Source: Streptomyces sp. A3M-1-3
GTDB taxonomy: Bacteria > Actinomycetota > Actinomycetes > Streptomycetales > Streptomycetaceae
NCBI RefSeq assembly: GCF_024213665.1
Contig: NZ_JANAVP010000006.1
Location: 1-60,459, forward strand
Length of the DNA: 60,459 nt
Direction of reading: 5' to 3'
The notes beneath the pieces are model-generated. The model saw only the letters and a program-made list of their open reading frames with translations. It made no database searches and was not told where the DNA came from. Shown here one piece after another: positions 24,598 through 32,895 of the stretch (positions are counted from its first letter, which is position 1; each line of letters opens with the position of its first letter). Position numbers and translations under genes: made by a program.

Positions 24598-25556
24598 GCC
24601 CGTTCCTCATGACCCGCACCCTGCCCGAGCACGCCACCGAGGCCGATCTGCGCGCCGATGTGCTGCACGGGCTGACCCGTACACCGAAGGCTCTGCCGCC
24701 CAAGTGGTTCTACGACGCACGGGGCAGCGAGCTGTTCGAGGAGATCACCCGGCTCCCCGAGTACTACCCCACCCGCGCCGAACGGGAGATCCTGCTCGCG
24801 CGGGCGCCCGAGATCGCCGATGCGACCGGGGCACGCACGCTCGTCGAGCTGGGTTCCGGCTCCTCCGAGAAGACCCGGCATCTGATCGAGGCGCTGCCCG
24901 GACTCCATTCCTATGTGCCGGTCGACGTCAGCGAGAGCGCGCTCACCCGCGCGGCCGAGGCGCTGCTGGCCGACCACCCCGGGCTTTCCGTGCACGCGCT
25001 GATCGCCGACTTCACCCGCGGTCTCGCGCTGCCGGGTACCCCGGGCCCGCGGCTGGCCGCGTTCCTGGGCGGCACGATCGGCAATCTGCTGCCCGCCGAG
25101 CGCACCGCGTTCCTGAAGTCCGTACGGTCCCTCCTCTCCCCCGGCGACGCCCTGCTGCTCGGTACCGATCTGGTGAAGGACGAGGCCACCCTGGTCGCCG
25201 CGTACGACGACGCGCGGGGCGTGACGGCCGCCTTCAACAAGAATGTGCTGGCCGTCATGAACCGGGAACTCGATGCCGATTTCGAGCCGGACGACTTCGA
25301 CCATGTGGCCCGGTGGGACCGCGAACAGGAGTGGATCGAGATGCGGCTGCGGGCGCGCACCGCACTGACCGTGAAGATCCGGGAACTGGATCTGGTGGTG
25401 CACTTCGAGGCCGGCGAGGAGATGCGTACCGAGGTGTCGGCCAAGTTCCGTCAGGAAGGGGTACGCGCCGAACTCGCCGGTGCCGGGCTGGCGCTGACCC
25501 AGTGGTGGACCGATGAGGCGGGCAGGTTCGCGCTGTCGCTGGCGACGGCCGTCTGA
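24594..25556 (+). CDS. egtD: L-histidine N-alpha-methyltransferase EgtD
   Basis: SAM-dependent enzyme that trimethylates histidine to hercynine, the committed step. The 320-residue length is typical. Recognisable parts are PPKWFYDARGSELFEEITRL, the SAM site LVELGSGSSEKTRHLIEAL (about residues 83-101), AAFLGGTIGNLLPAER and FNKNVLAVMNRELDADFEPD. No egtE (C-S lyase) follows; a PLP enzyme elsewhere must finish the pathway. The last codons lie in a 15-bp tandem duplication, and the 3' 106 bp are antisense to the end of the olsA-like frame. Confidence 0.95.
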   Translation: MSPFLMTRTLPEHATEADLRADVLHGLTRTPKALPPKWFYDARGSELFEEITRLPEYYPTRAEREILLARAPEIADATGARTLVELGSGSSEKTRHLIEALPGLHSYVPVDVSESALTRAAEALLADHPGLSVHALIADFTRGLALPGTPGPRLAAFLGGTIGNLLPAERTAFLKSVRSLLSPGDALLLGTDLVKDEATLVAAYDDARGVTAAFNKNVLAVMNRELDADFEPDDFDHVARWDREQEWIEMRLRARTALTVKIRELDLVVHFEAGEEMRTEVSAKFRQEGVRAELAGAGLALTQWWTDEAGRFALSLATAV

Positions 25557-26344
25557 GCGACCGCCGTCTGAGCCGCCCGCGCGAGGGCGCGGCGGTCGGG
25601 GTGGCGGCCGGCCGGGATCCGGGGCAGCAGGGTGATCTCGGCGACCAGCCCGCCGGCCGCCGCGACCCGCCACAGGGACGCGGGCAGCGGGTCGTCGCCC
25701 ACGAAGGCGGCGGCCGTCGCAGGCCCTCCGCCGGCCAGCCGGTAACTGATCCGTACCGGCTGGACGGGGACCCCGGCGTCCAGTGCGGCCTGGAAGGCGG
25801 CGGGCCGGAACCGGCCCTGCTGCCGCCCGCACCAGGTACTGCCCTCGGGGAAGACGACCACCCGCGAACCGGCGCGGAGCGCTCCGGCCATCCGGGCGAC
25901 GGTGGCGGGCAGGGCGCGCAGCCGGTCGCGCTCGACGAACAGGGTGCCGCCGCGGGCGGCGACCGGGCCGAGCAGCGGCCACCGGCCGATCTCGCTCTTG
26001 GCCAGCATGCGGCCCGGCTGCACGGCCGCGATGAGCGGGATGTCCAGCCAGGAGATGTGGTTGGCCACCACGAGCATCCCGGTGCCGGCCTGTTTCGCGG
26101 GGTGCCCGAGGACCCGCGTCCGTACCCCGAAGGCACGGACCACGGCCCCGGCCCACGCCCGGACGAGGCGGTCGCGGCGCGCCGCGGGCAGCCGCCGGAC
26201 GGCCGGGCAGAGGAGCACGCCCGCCACGACGAGTGTGATCCCCGCCAGCAGCCGGGCCAGCGTGCGCGGCACGGCGGACGCCGGTCCCCGGTGCTGCGCA
26301 CACAGCCGTGGGGTGCACGGCGCACTGGGCAGCCAGGCGCTCAT
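25451..26344 (-). CDS. Lysophospholipid acyltransferase family protein, OlsA-like
   Basis: Membrane-associated O-acyltransferase of the PlsC family. The catalytic NHxxxxD motif is VANHISWLDIPLI (about residues 95-107), with the substrate-binding VVFPEGSTWCG (about 165-175). A hydrophobic segment (LLAGITLVVAGVLLCPAV) precedes them. Its start overlaps the stop of the OlsB-like gene (ATGA), and in bacteria with linked olsB/olsA genes this enzyme acylates lyso-ornithine lipid, so that role is the best guess; phosphatidic acid synthesis is the alternative. The last 40 or so residues (from QTAVAQTAVAS) are antisense to egtD, look non-conserved and may be read-through created by the tandem duplication. 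Confidence 0.82.
   Translation of the reverse strand: MSAWLPSAPCTPRLCAQHRGPASAVPRTLARLLAGITLVVAGVLLCPAVRRLPAARRDRLVRAWAGAVVRAFGVRTRVLGHPAKQAGTGMLVVANHISWLDIPLIAAVQPGRMLAKSEIGRWPLLGPVAARGGTLFVERDRLRALPATVARMAGALRAGSRVVVFPEGSTWCGRQQGRFRPAAFQAALDAGVPVQPVRISYRLAGGGPATAAAFVGDDPLPASLWRVAAAGGLVAEITLLPRIPAGRHPDRRALARAAQTAVAQTAVASDSANLPASSVHHWVSASPAPASSARTPS
25542..25571. repeat. 15-bp tandem duplication at the egtD stop codon
   Basis: GCGACGGCCGTCTGA is followed at once by GCGACCGCCGTCTGA (14 of 15 identical), giving two TGA codons in the egtD frame. On the opposite strand the same repeat adds a duplicated QTAVA to the olsA-like protein. Probably a replication-slippage product. Confidence 0.8.
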
Positions 26345-27177
26345 GACACCGGGGCGAGGGAGAGGAAGTGCCGCAGGTAGCGCGGGTTGGTGCGGCGCAG
26401 GGAGAGCAGGACGTACAGGTCGGCCACGCCGAACTCCGGGTCGTGCGCGGGCTCTCCGCAGACCCAGGCGCCGAGCCGCAGGTAGCCGCGCAGCAGCGGC
26501 GGGATCTCGGTGCGGGCGGGGATCGTGATGCCCTCGGGGGTCCACGGCTGGTGCGGGGTGACGCGGTACTCCTCGGGCGCGAGGTTCTTGGCCAGGACCG
26601 TGTCGCGGGTGCCGGCGGCCAGAATGCCGCCGTCGGCGAGCGGTATGGAGCAGCAGCCGGCCAGCCAGTTGTGGCCGGTACGGACCATGTAGCGGGCCAG
26701 GCCGGCCCAGATCAGGGCGATCACGGCGCCGTTGCGGTGGTCGGGGTGGACGCAGGAGCGGCCGACCTCGACCAGGTCGTCGCGGATCCCGGCGAGCCGG
26801 CCGAGGTCGAACTCGCTCTCGGAGTAGAGCCGGCCGGCCACCGCGGCGCGCTCCGGGGGCAGCAGCCGGTACGTGCCGACCACCTGTCCGGTGCGCTCCT
26901 CACGGACGAGCAGGTGGTCGCAGTACGCGTCGAAAGCGTCGGAGTCCAGGCCCGGCTCGGGGCCGGTGAGCCGGGCGCCCATCTCGCCCGCGAAGACCAG
27001 GTGGCGCAGCCGCTGGGCGGCCCGGACGTCGGCCTCGTCGCGGGCGAGCTCGACGACATAGCCGGAGTGGGCACCGGGGAGGGCGGACGGGGCGGGGGCC
27101 GGCGCGGCCGACTGGGCGGGTACGGCCGGCTGGGCCGGGACAGGGGGGTGGGCGGTGGTCACGGTCATGGCGGTCAT
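26341..27177 (-). CDS. GNAT-fold acyl-ACP N-acyltransferase, OlsB-like
   Basis: A 278-residue member of the GNAT/hemolysin-like acyltransferase group that includes OlsB, which attaches a 3-hydroxyacyl chain to ornithine. Diagnostic segments are AAQRLRHLVFAGEMGARL, FDAYCDHLLVREERTGQVVG, LVEVGRSCVHPDHRNGAVIA (acyl-donor loop) and a late FGVADLYVLLSLRRTNPRYL. A roughly 35-residue Ala/Pro-rich N-terminus is variable. The ATG at 27177 follows AGGAG. It forms a two-gene operon with the PlsC-like gene by ATGA overlap, supporting ornithine-lipid or a similar aminolipid synthesis. Confidence 0.8.
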   Translation of the reverse strand: MTAMTVTTAHPPVPAQPAVPAQSAAPAPAPSALPGAHSGYVVELARDEADVRAAQRLRHLVFAGEMGARLTGPEPGLDSDAFDAYCDHLLVREERTGQVVGTYRLLPPERAAVAGRLYSESEFDLGRLAGIRDDLVEVGRSCVHPDHRNGAVIALIWAGLARYMVRTGHNWLAGCCSIPLADGGILAAGTRDTVLAKNLAPEEYRVTPHQPWTPEGITIPARTEIPPLLRGYLRLGAWVCGEPAHDPEFGVADLYVLLSLRRTNPRYLRHFLSLAPVS

Positions 27178-27333
27178 GGCGGGTCTCCTGGGCCGGGCGC
27201 GGGTGCCAGGCCCGGTGGGTGACGGCCTGGCTCCCTACTTCTTCCGTGGCCGGCTGGACTCGACGTGACCTTTTCGGGGAGCGGGGATGTGCGGCTGCTG
27301 AATGGCCGGATTCAGCACATGCGGATCATGGGC

Positions 27334-27895
27334 CTACTCGTCCAGGAACGAGGTGATGGCGGTGGATGCCGTCCGGGCCGCCTCTCCTGGGTCGTCTCCG
27401 GTCAGTACGGCCGTCATGTACGGCTTGATCGGGTTCTGTGCCTCGACCTGCGCCCACCGGCCCGACTTCGGGGTGGCGCGGCCCTCGGCCGCACCCGCGG
27501 CCATCGCGGCGGTGCTCTCCGTGCCGCCGATGACGTGCGCGAGCGTGGTCTTGTTCGGTACGTAACTCATGGTTCTGGCGAGCTCGGTCTGCCACTTCTC
27601 CCCGGCCGGGGCCTCGATCACCTCGATCGCCGCGTCCCGGTGCCGCGTCGATTCGGGAATGACGAGGTCGGAGCCGCCGGTGAAGACCGAGCCGGGCCTG
27701 TCGGCGGTCTTGCCGGGGATCGGGAAGAACCCGAGCCTGCCCTTGAGTTCGGGGTTGGCCTCCTCGATGATCCGCGCCGAGCCGGGCGGGGCGATGATCT
27801 GTGCCACCTCGCCGCGCGCGAAGACCTCGGTCTGCGGTGGCGTCTCCTCGTCCGCGTCCGCGGGCCCCTCGCCCAGGGCGTGCACCTGTCGCGAG
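27334..27895 (-). pseudogene. C-terminal relic of a sugar-type ABC transporter substrate-binding protein
   Basis: The last ~185 residues of an extracellular solute-binding protein are readable: HALGEGPADADEETPPQTEV, FARGEVAQIIAPPGSAR, GGSDLVIPESTRHRDAAIEV, SYVPNKTTLAHVIGG and a normal terminus TASTAITSFLDE at TAG 27334. The signal peptide, N-lobe and partner permease genes are absent, and upstream of about 27895 the frame becomes nonsense. It was probably cut down by deletion when the amidohydrolase operon came to lie beside it. Family: carbohydrate-type (SBP_bac_1-like) binding protein. Confidence 0.75.
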
Positions 27896-27968
27896 CAGCC
27901 GGACGACCGCCCGGCCGACCGCGCAGGCGAGCGGATTCCCGCCGAAGGTGCTTGACTGCGCAGTCCGT

Positions 27969-29603
27969 TCAGCCGGACCGGGTGAACTGTCGGCCGTCGA
28001 AGGCGAAGCGGCCTCCGACGAGGGTGGCCAGTACGGCGGTGTCTGCGATCCGTTCGGGGGCTGTGGCTGTCGGATCGGTGTCGAGGACCGCCAGGTCCGC
28101 GAGCTTGCCGGGCCGGATGCTGCCCTTGAGGTGTTCTTCGAAGCCCGCGTAGGCGGAACCGAGGGTGTAGGCGCGCAGCGCCTCCAGTGCGGTGACGGAC
28201 TCCTGGGGGCCCAGGAGTCCGCCGGTCTCGGTCCGGCGGTTGACCATGTCGTGAATGCCGCGCAGCGGGGCTCCGGGGACGATGGGCCGGTCGGAACTGC
28301 CCGGTACGGTCAGGCCCACGTCCAGGAAGGAGCGGTGCCGGTAGCACCAGGCTTCCCGGTCGGGGCCCAGCGCCGCGCGCATCCCGTCGCCGAGCCTGCC
28401 GACGAACGCGGCTTGCGGAACGGGGACGACACCGAGCGCGGCGAGCCGGGCCAACTGGTCAGGGCGGGTGACTCCGCAGTGCTCGATCCGGTGCCGGGTG
28501 CCGGCCCGCGGGAACCGCAGAGCCGCCTGTTCGTACGCGTCCAGCACGAGGTCGATGGCCCGGTCGCCGATCGCATGGGTGGCGACCTGCCAGCCGGCGG
28601 CGTGCGCGGCGGCGATCCGCTCCCGCAGCTCCTCCTCATCGGCTTGCAGATAGCCGCGGTTGCCGGCCTCGCCCGCGAAGTCGCAGCACATCGCCGCGGT
28701 ACGGCCGATGAGGGAGCCGTCGGAGAAGACCTTGACCGCGCCGAGCTGCAGCCACTCATCGCCGAAGCCGGTGCGCAGGCCCAGGTCGAGTCCGGTTCCG
28801 CCGGGGTCGTCGGGGTGGTGCCGGAGCGGGTGCAGAGTGTCGGTGGTGACCATCAGCCGCACCCGGACGCCGAGCCGCCCCTCGTCGCGGGCCTGCTGGT
28901 AGGCGGCGGCCTCGACGGGGGAGTGGCCTATCCAGCCGAGACCGATGCCGGCCTCGGTGCAGGAGGTGAGGCCCTCGCGCAGATAGTCGCGGCTCGCACG
29001 GGCGATGGCGTCGGCGAGCTGAGCGGTGGAGTACGGGTAGACCAGGTCGCGGACGAGTTGCTGGGCCTGTTCCTCGATCAGCCCGGTGGGCTGCCCGTCG
29101 GCGCCGGTGACGACCCGGCCGCCGGCCGGGACTGTACGGTCGATCTCCTTCAGCACCGCCGAGTTGACCACGCACATATGGGCGGAGGTGTGCTTGAGCC
29201 ACACCTTGTGGTCCGGCGCGATCCGGTCGAGGACCTCGCGGTGCGGGTGCCCGCCGAGCTTGTTCTGGTCGTATCCGGAGCCGGTCAGCCAGCTGCCGGC
29301 CGGCAGTTCCCGGGCCCGCTCGGCGACGGCGGTGTACAGGTCGTCGAGGGTGCGCACGTTCGGGCTGGACAGGTCGAGCTCGGCTTGCGCCATGCCGTAC
29401 AAGGCCATGTGGTTGTGTGCGTCGTTGAAGCCCGGCACGACGCAGGCACCGCCGAGGTCCACGGTGCGTACCGCGCGCAGGCCGTCCAGGTCCTCGTCGA
29501 GCGCGACGATCCGCCCGTGGTGCAGGCCGATGCGGTGGGCGCGGGGCCGGACCTCGTCCAGGGTGATGGCGGTGAGGTTGGTGAGGATCGTGTCGATGCG
29601 CAT
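27969..29603 (-). CDS. YtcJ-type metal-dependent amidohydrolase (544 aa)
   Basis: Amidohydrolase-superfamily enzyme of the YtcJ / N-substituted formamide deformylase group, hydrolysing an amide or formamide bond at a metal centre. Metal ligands are visible in VVPGFNDAHNHMALYG (HxH, about residues 55-70), WQVATHAIGDRAIDLVL, RHRIEHCGVTRPDQ and PGSSDRPIVPGAPLRG (Asp). The C-terminal composite beta domain ends SIRPGKLADLAVLDTDP. No signal peptide, so cytoplasmic. It starts 4 bp after the acyl-CoA ligase stop and is last in the hydratase-ligase-amidohydrolase operon, suggesting it releases the acid that the ligase activates. Confidence 0.86.
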   Translation of the reverse strand: MRIDTILTNLTAITLDEVRPRAHRIGLHHGRIVALDEDLDGLRAVRTVDLGGACVVPGFNDAHNHMALYGMAQAELDLSSPNVRTLDDLYTAVAERARELPAGSWLTGSGYDQNKLGGHPHREVLDRIAPDHKVWLKHTSAHMCVVNSAVLKEIDRTVPAGGRVVTGADGQPTGLIEEQAQQLVRDLVYPYSTAQLADAIARASRDYLREGLTSCTEAGIGLGWIGHSPVEAAAYQQARDEGRLGVRVRLMVTTDTLHPLRHHPDDPGGTGLDLGLRTGFGDEWLQLGAVKVFSDGSLIGRTAAMCCDFAGEAGNRGYLQADEEELRERIAAAHAAGWQVATHAIGDRAIDLVLDAYEQAALRFPRAGTRHRIEHCGVTRPDQLARLAALGVVPVPQAAFVGRLGDGMRAALGPDREAWCYRHRSFLDVGLTVPGSSDRPIVPGAPLRGIHDMVNRRTETGGLLGPQESVTALEALRAYTLGSAYAGFEEHLKGSIRPGKLADLAVLDTDPTATAPERIADTAVLATLVGGRFAFDGRQFTRSG

Positions 29604-29607
29604 TCCG

Positions 29608-31143
29608 TTACCGCCAGACCTTCTCGACGCGGTCGTAACTGCCGGCCAGCAGGTTGTCAGCGGCGAGCAGTTCGCCCTTGGCGACCCGCTCCGAAGCGGT
29701 CAGTGGCAGCGCCTCGCGGAACTCCCAGTAGCGCGGCACCTTGAAGTAGGCCATCTGCTCCAGGCAGTGGGCGGCCAGCTCCTCGGGTTCCACCGGGTCC
29801 CCGACGAGGTACGCCTTGACTTCCTCGCCGCGCAGTTCGTCCGGCACGGCGACCACCGCGGCGGTGTGCACGGCCGGGTGGAGCTGCAGCACCTCCTCGA
29901 CCTCGGTGGCGGAGATGTTCTCGCCGCTGCGGCGGATCATGTCCTTGGTGCGGCCGAGGTGGTAGACGTTGCCCAGTTCGTCCATCCGGCCGAGGTCGCC
30001 GGTGTGGAACCAGCCGCCGCGGAACGCCTCGGCGGTGGCTTCCGGCCGGCCCAGGTAGCCGTCCATCAGGCCGGCGCCGCGCAGCGCGATCTCGCCCTGT
30101 TCGCCGCGTGGCACAGGCCGGTCGTCGGGGCCCACGATGCGCACGTCGCGGCGCGCGGTGGGCCGCCCGACACAGCCGGTGCCGACGGCCGCGTCGTGGC
30201 CGTCCTCGCGGACCCGCAGGTCGGCGCCGGTCTCGGTCATCCCGAACGCCTCGTACCAGGGCACGCCCCAGCGCTCCTCCAGTTGCCGGTGCAACTGGCC
30301 GGGGATGGCGGAGGCCTGGACTGCACGCACCCGATGGTGCCGGTCCAGCGGGTGCGGCGGCATTCTCAGCAGCAGGCCGGGCATCAGCCCGAGGCAGTAG
30401 AAGTACGTGACCCCGTGGGCCCGGACGCGCTCCCAGAAGGTGGCGGGGTGGAAACGGTCGAGGACGACGAGGTGGGCGCCGGACAGCAGCGCGGCGGCGA
30501 CGTTCCACTGCGGGTCGATGTAGTGGAAGGGCTGCGCGGTGAGCATCACGTCGTCCTCGCAGAGGCGGGGGAACTCGCTCACCATGCTTTCCGCGAGGAC
30601 CGTCCAGTAACGGTGCGGGAGCAGACAGCCCTTGGGCCTGCCGGTGGTCCCTGAGGTGTACTGGATGTTGGCCAGGTCCTCGGGGACGGCGGCGACGGCC
30701 CCGGCGACGGGCTCAGCCCCCGGCGCCGGGCTGTCCACGTCCAGCACCTGCTCGAGGGTGGGCACGGCGCTGAGGAGCGCATCCGCGAGGTCGAGGAACT
30801 CCGGCTCGGTGACCAGCAGGCAGGCGCCCGAGTCGGCGAGCAGGTGGCCGGCGTCGTGGCGCCGGTAGTTGGTGTTGACCGGCACCATGGCCGCGCCGAG
30901 CCGGGCCAGCGCCAGCCAGGTGAGCGGGAACTCGGGACGGTTGCGCAGCAGTACGGCCACCCGGTCGCCTCGCCCGATGCCCAGGCCCGCCAGTCGGCCG
31001 GCGAGCTGCGCCACGCCCGCCTCGACCTGCCGGAAGGTGAGCTGCTCGCCGCGGGTGTCGAAGGTCCACGCGGTGCGCTCGCCCCAGCGGGCTGCGGCCC
31101 GCCGTACCAGCGTGTCGAGGTCCTCGATCTGGTCGGTGCTCAC
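29608..31143 (-). CDS. AMP-dependent acyl-CoA ligase (511 aa)
   Basis: Class I adenylate-forming enzyme that activates a carboxylic acid to its acyl-CoA. Motifs: P-loop-like YTSGTTGRPKGCLLPH (about residues 165-180), YEAFGMTETGADL, WFHTGDLGRMDELGNVYHLG, RTKDMIRRSGENISATEVEE, and the C-terminal catalytic Lys in SERVAKGELLAADN. Sequence style resembles the CaiC/feruloyl-CoA-synthetase-like branch rather than long-chain FadD, but the acid is not identifiable. The GTG at 31143 overlaps the hydratase stop (GTGA). It is regulated with its operon from the TetR/hydratase divergent promoter. Confidence 0.87.
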   Translation of the reverse strand: MSTDQIEDLDTLVRRAAARWGERTAWTFDTRGEQLTFRQVEAGVAQLAGRLAGLGIGRGDRVAVLLRNRPEFPLTWLALARLGAAMVPVNTNYRRHDAGHLLADSGACLLVTEPEFLDLADALLSAVPTLEQVLDVDSPAPGAEPVAGAVAAVPEDLANIQYTSGTTGRPKGCLLPHRYWTVLAESMVSEFPRLCEDDVMLTAQPFHYIDPQWNVAAALLSGAHLVVLDRFHPATFWERVRAHGVTYFYCLGLMPGLLLRMPPHPLDRHHRVRAVQASAIPGQLHRQLEERWGVPWYEAFGMTETGADLRVREDGHDAAVGTGCVGRPTARRDVRIVGPDDRPVPRGEQGEIALRGAGLMDGYLGRPEATAEAFRGGWFHTGDLGRMDELGNVYHLGRTKDMIRRSGENISATEVEEVLQLHPAVHTAAVVAVPDELRGEEVKAYLVGDPVEPEELAAHCLEQMAYFKVPRYWEFREALPLTASERVAKGELLAADNLLAGSYDRVEKVWR

Positions 31144-31916
31144 CGGGTGCCCTCCTCCTTGGCGGCGAAGGCGTCGCGCCCGCCGTCGGCCTCGGTGCCG
31201 GCGAGGGTCAGCAGGGCGTCGGCGGTCTCTCGGCCGAAGGCATCCTCGAGGGAGGAGTCGAGTCCGGCGTCCAGAGCGCGTTTGGCGAGGGCCAGCGCGA
31301 ACTGCGGCTTTCCCGCCAGGGCCCTGGCCAGCTCCAGCGCCGCGCTCTCGTGCAGGCCCGGTTCCACGACCCGGGCGACCAGGCCCAGCCGGGCGGCGTC
31401 GGCCGCGTCGAACTGCTCGCCGAGCAGGACCAGTTCCTTGGCCTTGAGGGGGCCCAAGGTGGCTGTGAGGAGTCGGGAGACGCCGCCGGTGACGCTCAGC
31501 CCGACGGTGGTCTCCGGGAAGCCGAAGCGGGCGTCCGCGGAGGCCACCACCAGGTCGCAGCCCAGGGCGAACTCGCAGCCGGCGCCGAGTGCGTAGCCGT
31601 GCACGGCCGCGATGACGGGGAAGGGTGACCGCCGGATGGCCCGGGTGACGTCCTGGATACGGTCAATCCGCGCACGAGCGGCTTCGATCCCGTCCCGCTC
31701 GGCCTCCTCCTTCAGATCGTGCCCGGCGCAGAAGGCACGCCCACGGCCGGACAGCACTGCGGCGCGCACATCCTCTTCCCTTGCCCGCTCCAGGGCGCGG
31801 ACAAGGCCCTCGACCAGGGCGGGGACAACCGCGTTGAGCCGGTGGGGGCGGTCCAGGCGGATGAGCGCGATCTCGTCCTTCCGCGCGTAGCCGACGGGGC
31901 ATTCGGGCTCGCTCAC
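31140..31916 (-). CDS. Enoyl-CoA hydratase/isomerase family protein
   Basis: A 258-residue crotonase-fold enzyme. The oxyanion-hole segments are GRGRAFCAGHDLKEEAERDG (about residues 54-73) and AAVHGYALGAGCEFALGCDL (about 100-119). The Glu expected at the second catalytic position of classical hydratases falls in FGFPETTVGLSVTGG. Paired with an acyl-CoA ligase, it could hydrate a cinnamoyl-, crotonobetainyl- or simple enoyl-CoA; feruloyl-CoA hydratase/lyase-like activity is one option. I start at GTG 31916 because GAGGAG lies at the right distance; the longer frame would run through the operator. First gene of the leftward operon. Confidence 0.86.
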   Translation of the reverse strand: MSEPECPVGYARKDEIALIRLDRPHRLNAVVPALVEGLVRALERAREEDVRAAVLSGRGRAFCAGHDLKEEAERDGIEAARARIDRIQDVTRAIRRSPFPVIAAVHGYALGAGCEFALGCDLVVASADARFGFPETTVGLSVTGGVSRLLTATLGPLKAKELVLLGEQFDAADAARLGLVARVVEPGLHESAALELARALAGKPQFALALAKRALDAGLDSSLEDAFGRETADALLTLAGTEADGGRDAFAAKEEGTR

Positions 31917-31972
31917 GGGGCTCCTCGTGCAAGTCTGGGCAGTGGTGCGTGGCAATGACAGGACCGGGCACT

Positions 31973-31994
31973 CTGTCGATCGATCGATCGACAG
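31973..31994. promoter_or_regulatory. 22-bp perfect palindromic operator between tetR and the hydratase operon
   Basis: CTGTCGATCGA is followed immediately by its exact reverse complement. The palindrome ends 3 bases before a TANNNT-type -10 (TAACCT, 31998-32003) of the TetR gene, so it covers the -35/spacer region, and it is 57 bases upstream of the hydratase GTG. Its inner 16 bases recur at 34588-34603. The obvious ligand is the adjacent TetR protein. Confidence 0.8.
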
Positions 31995-32057
31995 GGGTAA
32001 CCTAAGGATGACCGACCCGGCCGTCAAGGCCGGTGAGCCTCGTCAAGGAGTGTCCCC

Positions 32058-32762
32058 ATGCCCAAGGCAGTGGCAGCCCGTCCGGCCGGTGATGATCAGG
32101 AGGCCACCCGGATACGGGTCTGGCGGGCGGCCGTCGAACTGTTCGCCGCCAAGGGCTTCCATGGCACCGGCATCCGCGAACTCGCCGACGCCGCCGGGCT
32201 TTCCTCAGCGACCCTCTACCACTACATGGGCTCCAAGGACGCGCTGCTCTTCGCCATCATGCGCAGCAGCCTGGAGCGGCTGAGCGAAGCCGCTGAAAGG
32301 GTGGCCGTACGGGCCGCCTCCCCGGCGGAGTGGATCGCGGGACTGGTCCATGTGCATGTCCTGTCGCATGCGCTCCACCCCAGCGAGACCATGGTGGTCG
32401 ACCACGAGCTGCGCGCCCTCGGCGACGAGCACCGCGCCGCAGCGGTGGAGCTGCGTGACCGCTACGAGGGCCACTGGCGGGAGGCGATCGACGCCGGCCG
32501 CGCGGCCGGCGTCTTCACTGCCGGGCAGCCGACTGTGGTCCGGCTCGCGCTGCTGGAGATGTGCTCCGCGGTGGCTGGGTGGTACTCGCCCGACGGCCGG
32601 CTCGGCCTGGACGAGATCGCCGCGGAGCACGCCAGGATCGCGCTCTCGGCGCTCGGCTGCGATCCCGGCGTCCAGGCCGCCGACTTCGTCACCGATCTTG
32701 CGCAGGCGCGGGAACTCGTCGCGGAGATCTGGCAGTTGCGGCTGCCCGCCGGCCGGCACTGA
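32058..32762 (+). CDS. TetR-family transcriptional regulator
   Basis: A 234-residue regulator with an N-terminal TetR helix-turn-helix: RVWRAAVELFAAKGFHGTGI, then RELADAAGLSSATLYHYMGS (about residues 40-59) and KDALLFAIM. The ligand domain (VDHELRALGDEHRAAAVELR, LALLEMCSAVAGWYSPDGRL) is like that of regulators sensing acyl-CoA or related compounds, but that is only by family. ATG 32058 follows AAGGAG. It is divergent from hydratase-ligase-amidohydrolase and upstream of the acetyltransferase, aminopeptidase and importer genes. It probably represses itself and both operons through the TCGATCGATCGATCGA palindromes. Confidence 0.9.
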   Translation: MPKAVAARPAGDDQEATRIRVWRAAVELFAAKGFHGTGIRELADAAGLSSATLYHYMGSKDALLFAIMRSSLERLSEAAERVAVRAASPAEWIAGLVHVHVLSHALHPSETMVVDHELRALGDEHRAAAVELRDRYEGHWREAIDAGRAAGVFTAGQPTVVRLALLEMCSAVAGWYSPDGRLGLDEIAAEHARIALSALGCDPGVQAADFVTDLAQARELVAEIWQLRLPAGRH

Positions 32763-32895
32763 TTCGTGGAGCAGATGGCGTCCAGGACCGCTGGGCCCAG
32801 CCGCCGTCTGCGGAGCAGACCCCGCGTGTCACCTCTGGGCCACCCGGCCGGTGGCCCCAGTCGTATGCACAGAGATCCGAACAGAGAGGCCCCCC

